Translations under genes and position numbers: made by a program
Shown here: positions 1-8,423 of the stretch, one piece after another
Position numbering within the stretch: position 1 is the first letter of the stretch
Layout: each line of letters opens with the position of its first letter
The notes under the pieces: model-generated
The model's input: only the letters and a program-made list of their open reading frames with translations
What the model was told of the DNA's origin: nothing
The model's database searches: none
Source of the DNA: Citricoccus sp. WCRC_4
Lineage (GTDB): Bacteria; Actinomycetota; Actinomycetes; Actinomycetales; Micrococcaceae
Length of the DNA stretch: 16,579 bases
Direction of reading: 5' to 3'
Assembly: GCA_026645375.1 (NCBI GenBank)
Contig: JAPFFX010000387.1
Coordinates: forward strand, 1-16,579

Positions 1-425
1 CCGCCAGGTGTCCGCCTACCGCGCCCGCCCGGCTCCGACCCGGAGGACATCCGGTCCTTCATCGCCGGGAACCTGACCGCCGGGCACTTCGCGGCCCCTA
101 TCCGGGCGGTGGACCGGACCGTGCTGTGGGCCCGGGACGGGGACGGGACACCCGTGGCGTACTGCCTGCTCGTCCACGACTCACAGCCGACGTCCTCCGA
201 GCCGGCCTCCCTGCGGCACGGGCCGACGGTGGAGCTGGACACGTTCTCCGTGCATGCGGACCGGGTCGCCTGAGCGGTGCCGCCGGGATCCGGCTCGGCG
301 TGAACCGGGAGAACACGCGGGCCCAGCGGTTCTATGCCAAGGGCGGGTACGCCCCGTCCGGCGTCCGCACCTTCCGGATGGGACGCCGGACCGACCATGA
401 CGTCATCCTGGAGCGGGCCCTCTGA
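1..425 (+). pseudogene. GNAT-family N-acetyltransferase remnant (frameshifted, internally deleted)
   Basis: Two reading frames together give an acetyltransferase-like protein. The first frame is open from the window edge to a TGA at 271-273 and reads as the N-terminal half of a GNAT domain, ending in VELDTFSVHADRVA, the strand just before the acetyl-CoA loop. The second frame picks up at about 270-283 and runs to the TGA at 423-425. It carries the typical C-terminal half, with LGVNRENTRAQRFY, a following GY, and a final HDVILERAL. Between the halves the expected motif A segment (R/Q-x-x-G-x-G/A plus its helix, about 22-25 residues) is absent. The break is therefore a deletion of roughly 65-75 bp that also changes frame, not a single-base error. 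The start lies upstream of the window. The product cannot bind acetyl-CoA normally and is probably non-functional. Substrate unknown. Confidence 0.75.
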
Positions 426-455
426 GGGTCCTGGACCGCCGTCGCCACTGCTGTC

Positions 456-468
456 GGTGGCCGCCACC
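456..468 (-). terminator. Weak hairpin downstream of ctaB
   Basis: A 5-bp stem GGTGG/CCACC with a 3-nt CCG loop lies about 33 bp past the ctaB stop, in the 75-bp gap between the convergent GNAT remnant and ctaB. There is no T-tract on either side. It could act as a bidirectional GC-rich terminator, but a short hairpin is easily found by chance in DNA this rich in GC. Confidence 0.25.
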
Positions 469-500
469 CGTCCCTGCACCGAGCCGGCGGCGAGCGTGCG

Positions 501-1490
501 TCAGGCCGGGGCGCCCGGAACGGGCATGAGCGGCTGGCCCACGAAGGGATCCACCGCCAGGGCCACGAAGACCAGCGTGAGGTACGTGATGGACAGGTGG
601 AAGACCTTCATGGCCTTCTTGTCGTCGTAGTCCGGCTTCTGGGACTGCCCGTAGAGCACGTGGCACTCGTAGATGAACCAGCCACCGGTCACCAGCGCGA
701 CCGCGGTGTAGACGATGCCGGCCCAGCCCAACGGGACCAGGAGCAGCGAGCAGGCGACCGTGGCCCAGGCGTAGAGCACGACCTGGCTGGACACCACGCG
801 GGCCGACGCCACGGCACCCAGCATGGGGACCTCCGCGTCCTGGTAGTCCTTCTTGTACTTCAGGGACAGCGGCCAGTAGTGCGGCGGGGTCCACAGGAAG
901 ATGATCAGGAACAGCACGATGGCGGGCCACTCGATGGTCCCCCGCACCGCGGCCCAGGCGATGACCACCGGGAAGCACCCGGCGATCCCGCCCCAGACGA
1001 TGTTCTGCTCGGTGCGCCGCTTGAGGATGAGGCTGTAGACGACCACGTAGAAGAAGATCGCGGCGACCCCGAGGGCGGCGGCCAGCAGGTTCGTCCCCAG
1101 GGCCAGGATGAGGATCGACACCACGCCGATCACCCAGGAGAAGACGAGCGCCTCACGCGGGGTGAGCTCGCCCGTGACGAGGGGGCGGTTCTCGGTCCGC
1201 TTCATGATCTTGTCGATGTCGCGGTCGATATAGCAGTTGAACGCCGCGGAGGAACCGGCGGCCAGCGCCCCGCCGACCATCGTGGCGACCATGGTCAGGA
1301 CATCCGGGAAGCCGCGCTGGGCGAAGATCATGGTCGGCAGCGTGGTGACCAGCAGCAGTTCCATGACGCGCGGCTTGGTCAGCGCCACGTAGGCGGCGGC
1401 CTTTCGGCCGAACCCCAGCTTCCGGGTCTCGGAACGGACGCCGGACGACGTCTTCGTCCCGGCGGACTGGGCATCAAGGGTGCTGGGCAT
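501..1490 (-). CDS. ctaB: Protoheme IX farnesyltransferase (heme O synthase)
   Basis: A 329-residue integral membrane prenyltransferase that adds farnesyl from farnesyl diphosphate to the vinyl group of heme B, giving heme O, the precursor of heme A for aa3-type cytochrome oxidase. The first Asp-rich motif is NCYIDRDIDKIMKRT at residues 85-99, which binds the Mg-diphosphate, followed by NRPL. The second conserved polar loop is KYKKDYQDAEVPM at about 211-223, just after LWTPPHYWPLSL. Hydrophobic stretches recur through the length as expected for the UbiA superfamily, and the length is normal for actinobacterial CtaB. A roughly 30-residue polar N-terminal extension precedes the core. The ATG at 1490-1488 has GAGAAG a few bases upstream. 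The gene is divergent from tkt, a common actinobacterial arrangement. Confidence 0.95.
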   Translation of the reverse strand: MPSTLDAQSAGTKTSSGVRSETRKLGFGRKAAAYVALTKPRVMELLLVTTLPTMIFAQRGFPDVLTMVATMVGGALAAGSSAAFNCYIDRDIDKIMKRTENRPLVTGELTPREALVFSWVIGVVSILILALGTNLLAAALGVAAIFFYVVVYSLILKRRTEQNIVWGGIAGCFPVVIAWAAVRGTIEWPAIVLFLIIFLWTPPHYWPLSLKYKKDYQDAEVPMLGAVASARVVSSQVVLYAWATVACSLLLVPLGWAGIVYTAVALVTGGWFIYECHVLYGQSQKPDYDDKKAMKVFHLSITYLTLVFVALAVDPFVGQPLMPVPGAPA

Positions 1491-1587
1491 CTACTTCTCA
1501 CGGTGCAGGAGGACGGGGGCGGTGTTCACGCGAAAGGTCCATTGCCCGCCCTGACATCGGACGGCCGACCCGGGGAACACCCCCTCC

Positions 1588-1615
1588 AGTGTACCCGTCG
1601 CACCGCTCCGGTCAG
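1588..1615 (-). promoter_or_regulatory. Candidate ctaB promoter
   Basis: Read on the minus strand, CTGACC (1615-1610) and TACACT (1593-1588) are separated by 16 bp and resemble the -35 and -10 boxes of the primary actinobacterial sigma factor. They would start transcription about 90 bp upstream of the ctaB ATG. The call rests on pattern matching only, but the TACACT box stands out in otherwise GC-rich DNA. Confidence 0.4.
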
Positions 1616-1699
1616 ACCCGGGTGACGATCCCGCGGGTCGCGGTGACCCCGCTGACACGGGCGGGGCGGATCTCGGTGGCGCGGCCCCGTCGCGGCCGG

Positions 1700-1727
1700 T
1701 TTCGCGAGGGCTCATTCGGGATAAGCT
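1700..1727 (+). promoter_or_regulatory. Candidate promoter of the tkt operon
   Basis: TAAGCT at 1722-1727 is the most -10-like hexamer in the 287-bp ctaB-tkt divergent region on the plus strand. It sits about 50 bp before the tkt start, with a poor -35 match (TTTCGC, 1700-1705) 16 bp upstream. Apart from this and the ctaB promoter candidate, I see nothing definite in 1491-1777. Confidence 0.3.
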
Positions 1728-1764
1728 GGCCCGAGGTCGGTACCGGCCCCAGAATCATCCCGTC

Positions 1765-1769
1765 AGGAG
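1765..1769 (+). promoter_or_regulatory. Ribosome binding site that sets the tkt start
   Basis: AGGAG lies 8 nt before the GTG at 1778. The frame is open upstream to an ATG at 1589, but that start has no Shine-Dalgarno sequence and would add 63 unconserved Arg- and Gly-rich residues overlapping the promoter region. The GTG is therefore preferred. Confidence 0.7.
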
Positions 1770-1777
1770 CAGCTTTC

Positions 1778-3967
1778 GTGACTTCAGTCCCGGCACAGCC
1801 CACCGGAACCGCGACCCGGGGGACGTCCCCCCTGCAGCGTCAGGCGCCCGCCCGTGAGTACACCTACTCGGACCTGGACCGGAAGGCCGTGGACACGCTC
1901 CGCGTCCTGGCGGCCGACGCCGTGGAGAAGGTCGGCAACGGACACCCCGGCACCGCCATCTCCCTCGCCCCCGTGGCCTGGCAGCTGTTCCAGAACGTCA
2001 TGCACCACGACCCCGCGGATGCCACCTGGGCCGGCCGCGACCGGTTCATCCTCTCGGCCGGGCACACCTCGCTCACCCTGTACCTGCAGCTGTTCGCGGC
2101 CGGCGCCGGGCTCGAGCTGGAGGACCTGGAGTCCCTGCGCACCTGGGGTTCCAAGACGCCGGGGCACCCTGAGTACGGCCACACCGACGGCGTGGAGATC
2201 ACCACCGGCCCGCTGGGCCAGGGCCTGGCCTCCTCCGTGGGATTCGCCTACGCCCAGCGCCGGCTGCGCGGGCTGCTCGATCCGGACGCCCCGGACGGCA
2301 CCAGCCCCTTCGACCACCACGTCTTCGTCATCGCCTCGGACGGTGACATGCAGGAGGGCGTCACCTCGGAGGCCTCCTCACTGGCGGGCCACCAGCAGCT
2401 CGGCAACCTCGTGGTGATCTACGACGACAACAAGATCTCCATCGAGGACGACACCGACGTCGCGTTCAGCGAGGACGTCTCCGCGCGGTACGAGGCCTAC
2501 GGCTGGCACGTCCAGACCGTGGACTGGCTGGCCACGGGCGACTACGTGGAGGACACCCGGGCCCTGTACGAGGCGATCGCGGAGGCCAAGGCCCAGACCG
2601 GCCGCCCGTCGCTGATCAACCTGCGCACCGTCATCGGCTGGCCCTCCCCCGGCAAGCAGGACACCGGCGCCATCCACGGCTCCAAGCTCGGTGGCGAGGA
2701 GCTGAAGGCGCTCAAGGAGGTGCTCGGCTTCGATCCGGAGCAGTCCTTCGCGGTCGAGGAGGACGTCCTGGCCCACGCGCGCAGCGTCCAGGAGCGCTCC
2801 ACCGCCTTCCGGAACGACTGGGAGGCGTCCTACCGCACCTGGCGCGAGGCGCACCCGGAACGCGCCGCACTCTACGACCGGCTCTCCGCCGGCGAGCTTC
2901 CCGACGGCTTCGCCGAGGCCTTCCCCGCCTTCGAGGCGGACTTCGACCCGACCTTCTCCGGGCAGGCCAAGGGCCTGGCCACCCGTGCCGCCTCCGGCAC
3001 GGTGCTCTCCGCCCTGGGCCCGGTCATGCCTGAGCTGTGGGGCGGATCCGCGGACCTGGCCGGTTCCAACAACACCACGATGGACGGGGCCGAGTCGTTC
3101 ATCCCCGCGTCCCGCCAGACCAGCACCTGGTCGGGCGGGCCCTACGGACGGACCCTGCACTTCGGCGTGCGCGAGCACGCCGCCGGGGCGATCGTCAACG
3201 GCATCTCGCTGGGCTCGCTGCTGCGCGCCTACTCCGGGACGTTCCTGATCTTCTCCGACTACCAGCGGCCCGCCATCCGCATCGGGGCCCTGATGGGCAC
3301 TCCCGCGATCTACGTGTGGACCCACGACTCGATCGGGCTCGGCGAGGACGGTCCCACGCACCAGCCCGTGGAGCAGCTCGCCAGCCTGCGGGCCATCCCG
3401 GGCCTGTCCGTCGTCCGTCCCGGAGATGCCAACGAGGTGTCCTGGGCCTGGCGGACCATCCTGGAACGCACCGACGGTCCGGCCGGGATCGTGCTGTCCC
3501 GCCAGAACCTGCCCGTGTTCCCCCGCGGCGAGCAGGGCTTCGCCGACGCCGAGGGCACCGCCCGTGGCGCCTACGTCCTGCTGGAGGCCACCGACGCCTC
3601 GGGCCGGGACGTGGAGCCGCAGGCCATCCTCATCGGCACCGGTTCCGAGGTGCAGCTGGCCGTGGAGGCCCGCCAGGCGCTGCAGTCCGAGGGCATCCCG
3701 ACGCGCGTGGTCTCCGCACCCTGCCTGGAGTGGTTCGACGCCCAGGACGAGGCCTACCGCGCCCAGGTCCTGCCGGACAACGGCGCCGTCCGCGTCTCCG
3801 TGGAGGCCGGCATCGCCCAGGGCTGGGCGAAGTACACCGGTGCCCGCGGCGCCCAGGTCTCCCTGGAGCACTTCGGCGCCTCGGCCGACTACCAGACGCT
3901 GTACCGCGAGTTCGGGATCACGGCCGAGGCCGTGGCCGCCGCGGCACGGACCCTGCTGGCCGACTGA
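1778..3967 (+). CDS. tkt: Transketolase
   Basis: A 729-residue thiamine diphosphate enzyme of the non-oxidative pentose phosphate pathway. It moves two-carbon units between ketose and aldose phosphates (xylulose-5-P with ribose-5-P or erythrose-4-P). The N-terminal PP domain shows NGHPGTA near residue 54, SAGHTS near 93, TGPLGQG at 143-149, and the cofactor motif beginning with ASDGDMQEG at about 186 and ending in DDN near 218. The Pyr domain carries the catalytic Glu466 in HFGVREH, and THDSIGLGEDGPTHQPVEQ for substrate binding. The C-terminal domain is complete. Start GTG 1778 is chosen on its AGGAG and on homology; the roughly 27 residues before the conserved SDLDRKAVDT are a short extension. 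It is first in a co-directional run with tal (55 bp gap), pgi, zwf, opcA and pgl. Confidence 0.96.
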   Translation: MTSVPAQPTGTATRGTSPLQRQAPAREYTYSDLDRKAVDTLRVLAADAVEKVGNGHPGTAISLAPVAWQLFQNVMHHDPADATWAGRDRFILSAGHTSLTLYLQLFAAGAGLELEDLESLRTWGSKTPGHPEYGHTDGVEITTGPLGQGLASSVGFAYAQRRLRGLLDPDAPDGTSPFDHHVFVIASDGDMQEGVTSEASSLAGHQQLGNLVVIYDDNKISIEDDTDVAFSEDVSARYEAYGWHVQTVDWLATGDYVEDTRALYEAIAEAKAQTGRPSLINLRTVIGWPSPGKQDTGAIHGSKLGGEELKALKEVLGFDPEQSFAVEEDVLAHARSVQERSTAFRNDWEASYRTWREAHPERAALYDRLSAGELPDGFAEAFPAFEADFDPTFSGQAKGLATRAASGTVLSALGPVMPELWGGSADLAGSNNTTMDGAESFIPASRQTSTWSGGPYGRTLHFGVREHAAGAIVNGISLGSLLRAYSGTFLIFSDYQRPAIRIGALMGTPAIYVWTHDSIGLGEDGPTHQPVEQLASLRAIPGLSVVRPGDANEVSWAWRTILERTDGPAGIVLSRQNLPVFPRGEQGFADAEGTARGAYVLLEATDASGRDVEPQAILIGTGSEVQLAVEARQALQSEGIPTRVVSAPCLEWFDAQDEAYRAQVLPDNGAVRVSVEAGIAQGWAKYTGARGAQVSLEHFGASADYQTLYREFGITAEAVAAAARTLLAD

Positions 3968-3975
3968 CCACCGAA

Positions 3976-4002
3976 CACACCGACCCGAGCACACCGACCC
4001 GA
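3976..4002 (+). repeat. Short tandem repeat in the tkt-tal spacer
   Basis: CACACCGACCCGA occurs twice, at 3976-3988 and 3990-4002, with a period of 14 bp, in the 55-bp gap between tkt and tal. It ends just before the tal ribosome binding site (GGGAG, 4010-4014). It may be slippage-derived spacer; no function can be assigned. Confidence 0.6.
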
Positions 4003-4022
4003 AGGACACGGGAGCCCACGCG

Positions 4023-5159
4023 ATGACCGAACAGAACCCGAACACGCGCGCACTGGCCGAGGCCGGCGTCTCCATCTGGCTCGACGACCTCTCCCGGGAG
4101 CGCATCGTCACCGGCAACCTGCAGGAGCTGATCGACACCCGGAACGTCACCGGGGTGACCACCAATCCCTCGATCTTCGCCAGCGCGCTGAAGAACGGCG
4201 GACCATACGCCGAGCAGCTGGCCCACCTGGCGGCCGAGGGCGCCGACGTGGACCGCGCGGTCTTCGAACTGACCACGCGGGACGTCCAGCAGGCCTGTGA
4301 CGTTCTCGCCCCGGTCCACGCGGCCACCGACGGGGTGGACGGGCGGGTCTCCATCGAGGTGGACCCACGCTCCGCCCGGGACGCGGAGAGCACGGTCGCG
4401 GAGGCCAAGCAGCTCGCCGCGGCCGTGGGCCGGCCCAACGTCCTGGTGAAGATCCCCGCCACCGAGGAGGGGCTGCCCGCGATCACCGCCACCCTCGCCG
4501 AGGGCATCAGTGTCAACGTGACCCTGATCTTCTCGCTCACCCGCTACCGGGAGGTCCTCAACGCCTGGCTGCTCGGGCTGGAGCAGGCCCATGCGGCGGG
4601 CAGGGACCTGTCCACCCTGCACTCGGTGGCCAGCTTCTTCGTCTCCCGCGTGGACACCGAGGTCGACCGGCGGCTGCGTGAGTCCGGCACGGAGGGCGTG
4701 GAGGAGCTCACCGGCAGGGCCGGACTGGCCAACGCGCGGCTGGCGCACCGGATCTTCACGGAGACGCTGGACACCGAGCGCTGGCGCGTCCTGGAGGCGG
4801 CGGGCGCCCGGCCGCAGCGGCCCCTGTGGGCCTCCACCGGCGCCAAGGACCCGGCGCTGCCGGACACTCTGTACGTCACCGGGCTGGTGGCGCCCGGAAC
4901 CGTGAACACCATGCCGGAGAAGACCCTCGCGGCCCTCGCCGACCACGGTGAGGTCACCGGGGACACGGTGACCGGTTCCGGCGAGGACTCGGACCGCGTG
5001 CTGGACGCCATCGGCCATGCCGGCGTGGACTACAGCGACGTGGTGTCCGTGCTGGAGGAGGAGGGCCTGGAGAAGTTCGTCACCAGCTGGAACGAACTGC
5101 TCGAGACGGTGGGCACGGCGCTCCGGGACGCCTCCGCCCAGGACGCCACCGCGCGCTAG
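4023..5159 (+). CDS. tal: Transaldolase
   Basis: A 378-residue class I aldolase-family enzyme that transfers the dihydroxyacetone unit between sedoheptulose-7-P/glyceraldehyde-3-P and fructose-6-P/erythrose-4-P. The family motif GVTTNPSIF is at 44-52, and the Schiff-base lysine is Lys143 in NVLVKIPAT. The C-terminal half includes SVNVTLIFSL, SVASFFVSRVD and RPLWASTGAKDPALPDTLYV with PGTVNTMPE, all typical of the longer actinobacterial transaldolase type. The length is normal for that type. The ATG at 4023 has GGGAG 8 nt upstream. The open frame extends upstream into tkt, but that part is a frame-shadow. It lies between tkt and pgi, so carbon from the pentose shunt can re-enter at fructose-6-P next to the isomerase. 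Confidence 0.96.
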   Translation: MTEQNPNTRALAEAGVSIWLDDLSRERIVTGNLQELIDTRNVTGVTTNPSIFASALKNGGPYAEQLAHLAAEGADVDRAVFELTTRDVQQACDVLAPVHAATDGVDGRVSIEVDPRSARDAESTVAEAKQLAAAVGRPNVLVKIPATEEGLPAITATLAEGISVNVTLIFSLTRYREVLNAWLLGLEQAHAAGRDLSTLHSVASFFVSRVDTEVDRRLRESGTEGVEELTGRAGLANARLAHRIFTETLDTERWRVLEAAGARPQRPLWASTGAKDPALPDTLYVTGLVAPGTVNTMPEKTLAALADHGEVTGDTVTGSGEDSDRVLDAIGHAGVDYSDVVSVLEEEGLEKFVTSWNELLETVGTALRDASAQDATAR

Positions 5160-5206
5160 CCGAGCGCCGACCCTCCCCCAGGCAACGACACCAAGGAGAA
5201 TCCCCC

Positions 5207-6838
5207 ATGAGCTCGCTCGGACTGCAGGCCACCGGTGCCGCACTCGAGGCCATCGACCGCCACGTGCCCGCCCTGGTGCAGGACCGCTTCGCCAGCCGCC
5301 TGTCCGAGGGCGACCCCACCCTGTGGGGCCCTGCCGCCGAGGACGAGGCCTCGAGGCGACTGGGCTGGATGACGCTGTTCGAGGACTCCCGCGCCCTGGT
5401 GTCCCAGGTCGAGCGACTCCGTGAGGAGCTCGCCGCCGAGGGCATCACCCGCGTGGTCCTGGCCGGCATGGGCGGGTCCTCCCTGGCCCCGGAGGTCATC
5501 GCCGCCACCGTGGGTGCGTCGCTGACGACCCTGGACTCCACCGACCCGGAGATGGTGGGCAACGTGCTGGCCGCCGGCGTGAGGGACACGGTCCTGGTGG
5601 TCTCCTCCAAGTCCGGTTCCACGGTGGAGACCGACTCCCAGCGCCGCGTCTTCGAGCAGGCCTTCGCCGACGCCGGCGTCGATCCGAGGGCCCACGTGGT
5701 CGTCGTCACGGACCCGGGGTCCCCGCTGGAGCAGTCGTCCCGCGAGGCCGGGTACCGCCGGGTCTTCACGGCGGACCCGACCGTCGGCGGACGCTACTCC
5801 GCCCTGACGGCCTTCGGGCTGGTCCCGACGGGCCTGGCCGGGGTGGACATCGCCCGGCTGCTGGACGAGGCCGAGGAGGCCCTCGAGGTGCTCGTCACGG
5901 ACGAGGCGGACAACCCGGGGCTGCAGCTCGGCGCCGCGATGGCCGGCACGGATCCCCTGCGGGACAAGCTGGTGTTCTCGGACGAGGGATCCGGACTGGT
6001 CGGCTTCGCGGACTGGGCCGAGCAGCTCATCGCCGAGTCCACCGGCAAGGACGGCACCGGCCTGCTCCCGGTCGTCGTGGACGCCGGAGATCCCGAGACC
6101 ACCGGGGATGCCGGCGACCTGCTGCAGGTGCGCCTCGTCGCCGACCCGGACGATCGCGAGGAACGGGTCGGCACCAACCCGGCCACCCGCTCCGAGCACG
6201 CCGTGGAGGTCTTCGGCTCCCTGGGCTCCCAACTGATCCTGTGGATGGTCGCGACGGCGGCCGCCGGCCGGATCCTGGGCATCAATCCCTTCGACCAGCC
6301 CGACGTCGAGGCCGCCAAGACGGCCGCCCGCGGCCTGCTGGACGCCACGCCCGAGCCGGGCACGCCCGACGCCGTGATCGGTGCCGTCGAGCTCACCGGC
6401 CCGGCCGACGTCGTGGGCGGCCCCGACGTGAAGGCGGTGCTCGACGCCGTCGCCCGCCTGGTGCCCGAGCGGGGCTACCTGGCCGTCCAGGCGTACCTGG
6501 ACCGCCTGGGCTATCCCGAGCTGGAGACCCTGCGGACCGTCCTGGCCCGGGAGTCCGGCCGGCCGGTCACCTTCGGATGGGGCCCGCGCTTCCTGCACTC
6601 CACCGGCCAGTACCACAAGGGCGGTCCGGCCGAGGGCGTGTTCCTGCAGATCACGGCGGACTCCGACGTCGACCTGGCCATCCCCGGCCGGCCCTTCACC
6701 TTCGGCCAGCTGATCGCCGCGCAGGCGGCCGGCGACGCCACCGTGCTGCGCGAGCACGGCCTGACGGTGGTCCGGGTGCACCTGACCGACCGCGGTCAGG
6801 GCATCGCCCAGCTGCTCAACGGTTTCCGCGGTGCCTGA
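5207..6838 (+). CDS. pgi: Glucose-6-phosphate isomerase
   Basis: A 543-residue isomerase that interconverts glucose-6-P and fructose-6-P, built on two SIS sugar-isomerase folds. The first shows LAGMGGSSLAPEV at 85-97 and the phosphate-binding SSKSGSTVET at 133-142, followed by GGRYSALTAFGL at 194-205. The second half carries GTNPATRSEHAVEVF and, near the C-terminus, HSTGQYHKGGP, the region of the ring-opening histidine/lysine. It resembles the divergent isomerase found inside pentose phosphate operons of high-GC Actinobacteria rather than the E. coli Pgi. A strong AAGGAGA lies 7 nt before the ATG. Its stop overlaps the zwf start by 8 bp, so zwf is probably translationally coupled. It feeds fructose-6-P made by tkt/tal back to glucose-6-P for Zwf. 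Confidence 0.92.
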   Translation: MSSLGLQATGAALEAIDRHVPALVQDRFASRLSEGDPTLWGPAAEDEASRRLGWMTLFEDSRALVSQVERLREELAAEGITRVVLAGMGGSSLAPEVIAATVGASLTTLDSTDPEMVGNVLAAGVRDTVLVVSSKSGSTVETDSQRRVFEQAFADAGVDPRAHVVVVTDPGSPLEQSSREAGYRRVFTADPTVGGRYSALTAFGLVPTGLAGVDIARLLDEAEEALEVLVTDEADNPGLQLGAAMAGTDPLRDKLVFSDEGSGLVGFADWAEQLIAESTGKDGTGLLPVVVDAGDPETTGDAGDLLQVRLVADPDDREERVGTNPATRSEHAVEVFGSLGSQLILWMVATAAAGRILGINPFDQPDVEAAKTAARGLLDATPEPGTPDAVIGAVELTGPADVVGGPDVKAVLDAVARLVPERGYLAVQAYLDRLGYPELETLRTVLARESGRPVTFGWGPRFLHSTGQYHKGGPAEGVFLQITADSDVDLAIPGRPFTFGQLIAAQAAGDATVLREHGLTVVRVHLTDRGQGIAQLLNGFRGA

Positions 6839-8423
6839 GACGGCCCAGGACCGCGGGGCGAGGAACCCGCTCCGGGACCCCCGTGACCGGCGACTGACCC
6901 GGATCGCCGGACCGTCCGCGCTGGTGCTCTTCGGCGTCACCGGCGACCTGGCCCGCAAGAAGCTCCTGCCCGCCATCTACGACCTGGCCAACCGCGGCCT
7001 GCTGCCGCCGGGATTCTCCCTGGTCGGATATGGCCGCCGCGACTGGGACGACGCGGCCTTCACCGACTACGTGCGTGCCTCCGTGCAGTCCTCGGCCCGG
7101 ACCGAGTGGAACGACGCCGTCTGGGACCAGCTGCGCGGCGGCTTCCGGTTCATCTCGGGCGCCTTCGACGACTCCGAGGCCTACGAGCGGCTCAGCGACA
7201 CCCTGGCCGTCCTGGAGTCCTCCCGCGGGACCTGTGGGAACACCGTGTTCTACCTGTCCATCCCGCCGGACTGGTTCGAGGAGGTCTGCCAACAGCTCGC
7301 CGACCACGGCCTGGCCGGACGGCACCACGACTCCGGCACCCGGCCCTCCCCGGCGCGCACCGGGTCCTCGGGACGGCCGTGGCGCCGCGTGGTGATCGAG
7401 AAGCCCTTCGGCCACGACCTGGCCAGCGCGCGGGAGCTCAACGACGTCATCGAGCAGGTCTTCGTGCCGGACGCGGTGTTCCGGATCGACCACTACCTGG
7501 GCAAGGAGACCGTCCAGAACATCCTGGCGCTGCGCTTCGCGAACCGGCTGTTCGAGCCGCTGTGGAACGCCAATCACGTGGACCACGTCCAGATCACGAT
7601 GGCCGAGGACATCGGCATCGGCGGCCGCGCCGGGTACTACGACGGCGTGGGTGCGGCCCGGGACGTCATCCAGAACCACCTGCTGCAGTTGCTCGCCCTG
7701 ACCGCGATGGAGGAACCGATCTCCTTCGACGCGGACCACCTGCGCACGGAGAAGGAGAAGGTGCTGGCCGCCGTCGAGGTCCCCGCGGACCTCGGGGCCG
7801 CCTCGGCCCGGGGCCAGTACACCGGCGGCCGGCAGGGCGGGGAGAAGGTCACCGGCTTCCTGGACGAGGAGGGTTTCAACCCGGAGTCCACCACGGAGAC
7901 CTATGCGGCGCTGCGGCTGGGCATCCGGACCCGGCGCTGGGACGGGGTGCCGTTCTACCTGCGCGCCGGCAAGCGCCTGGGCCGGCGCGTCACGGAGATC
8001 GCGGTCGTGTTCAAGCGGGCCCCCAACCTGCTCTTCCCGGGACACCGGGAGGACGAGTTCGGCCAGAACACCATCGTGGTGCGGGTCCAGCCGGACGAGG
8101 GGGTGACCATCCGGTTCGCCTCGAAGGTGCCCGGGACCCAGCAGGAGGTCCGGGACGTGACCATGGACTTCGGCTACGGCCACGCCTTCACCGAGGACAG
8201 TCCGGAGGCCTACGAGCGGCTCATCCTGGACGTGCTGCTCGGCGAGCCGCCGCTGTTCCCGCGCCAGGCCGAGGTGGAGCTGTCCTGGGCCATCCTGGAC
8301 CCGTTCGAGCAGCACTGGGCCTCGCTGCCCGGCCAGCCCGAGCCCTACGCACCGGGCAGTTGGGGTCCTGTCACCGCCGACGAGCTGATGGCCCGCGACG
8401 GCCGTGCCTGGAGGAGGCCCTGA
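6831..8423 (+). CDS. zwf: Glucose-6-phosphate 1-dehydrogenase
   Basis: A 530-residue enzyme that oxidises glucose-6-P to 6-phosphogluconolactone with NADP+, the committed step of the oxidative pentose phosphate pathway. The dinucleotide-binding motif FGVTGDLARKK is at 34-44. EKPFGHD is at 190-196, the substrate signature RIDHYLGKE at 218-226, and the catalytic His is about residue 283 in IQNHLLQ. The protein is slightly long because of an extra, mostly polar segment at about 162-184 (see findings). The GTG start at 6831 lies within the end of pgi and has no clear Shine-Dalgarno sequence; no other start precedes the Rossmann fold, so coupling to pgi is likely. The stop overlaps the opcA ATG in TGATG. 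In other Actinobacteria the enzyme works with OpcA, encoded next. Confidence 0.96.
   Translation: MPETAQDRGARNPLRDPRDRRLTRIAGPSALVLFGVTGDLARKKLLPAIYDLANRGLLPPGFSLVGYGRRDWDDAAFTDYVRASVQSSARTEWNDAVWDQLRGGFRFISGAFDDSEAYERLSDTLAVLESSRGTCGNTVFYLSIPPDWFEEVCQQLADHGLAGRHHDSGTRPSPARTGSSGRPWRRVVIEKPFGHDLASARELNDVIEQVFVPDAVFRIDHYLGKETVQNILALRFANRLFEPLWNANHVDHVQITMAEDIGIGGRAGYYDGVGAARDVIQNHLLQLLALTAMEEPISFDADHLRTEKEKVLAAVEVPADLGAASARGQYTGGRQGGEKVTGFLDEEGFNPESTTETYAALRLGIRTRRWDGVPFYLRAGKRLGRRVTEIAVVFKRAPNLLFPGHREDEFGQNTIVVRVQPDEGVTIRFASKVPGTQQEVRDVTMDFGYGHAFTEDSPEAYERLILDVLLGEPPLFPRQAEVELSWAILDPFEQHWASLPGQPEPYAPGSWGPVTADELMARDGRAWRRP

Noticed and set aside
1589..1777. Longer transketolase N-terminus from the ATG at 1589
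   Set aside because: The added residues have no transketolase homology and would cover both divergent promoter candidates. The GTG at 1778 has a clear AGGAG at ideal spacing.
2378..4540. 720-codon open frame on the minus strand opposite tkt and tal
   Set aside because: It is antisense to two well-supported enzymes in very GC-rich DNA, where long empty frames are expected. The translation is low-complexity Gly/Arg/Val/Leu with no recognisable domain.
5156..6976. 606-codon open frame on the minus strand opposite pgi
   Set aside because: A shadow of pgi and the start of zwf. The composition is the typical Gly/Ala/Arg/Gln mix of an antisense frame, with no motif and no ribosome binding site.
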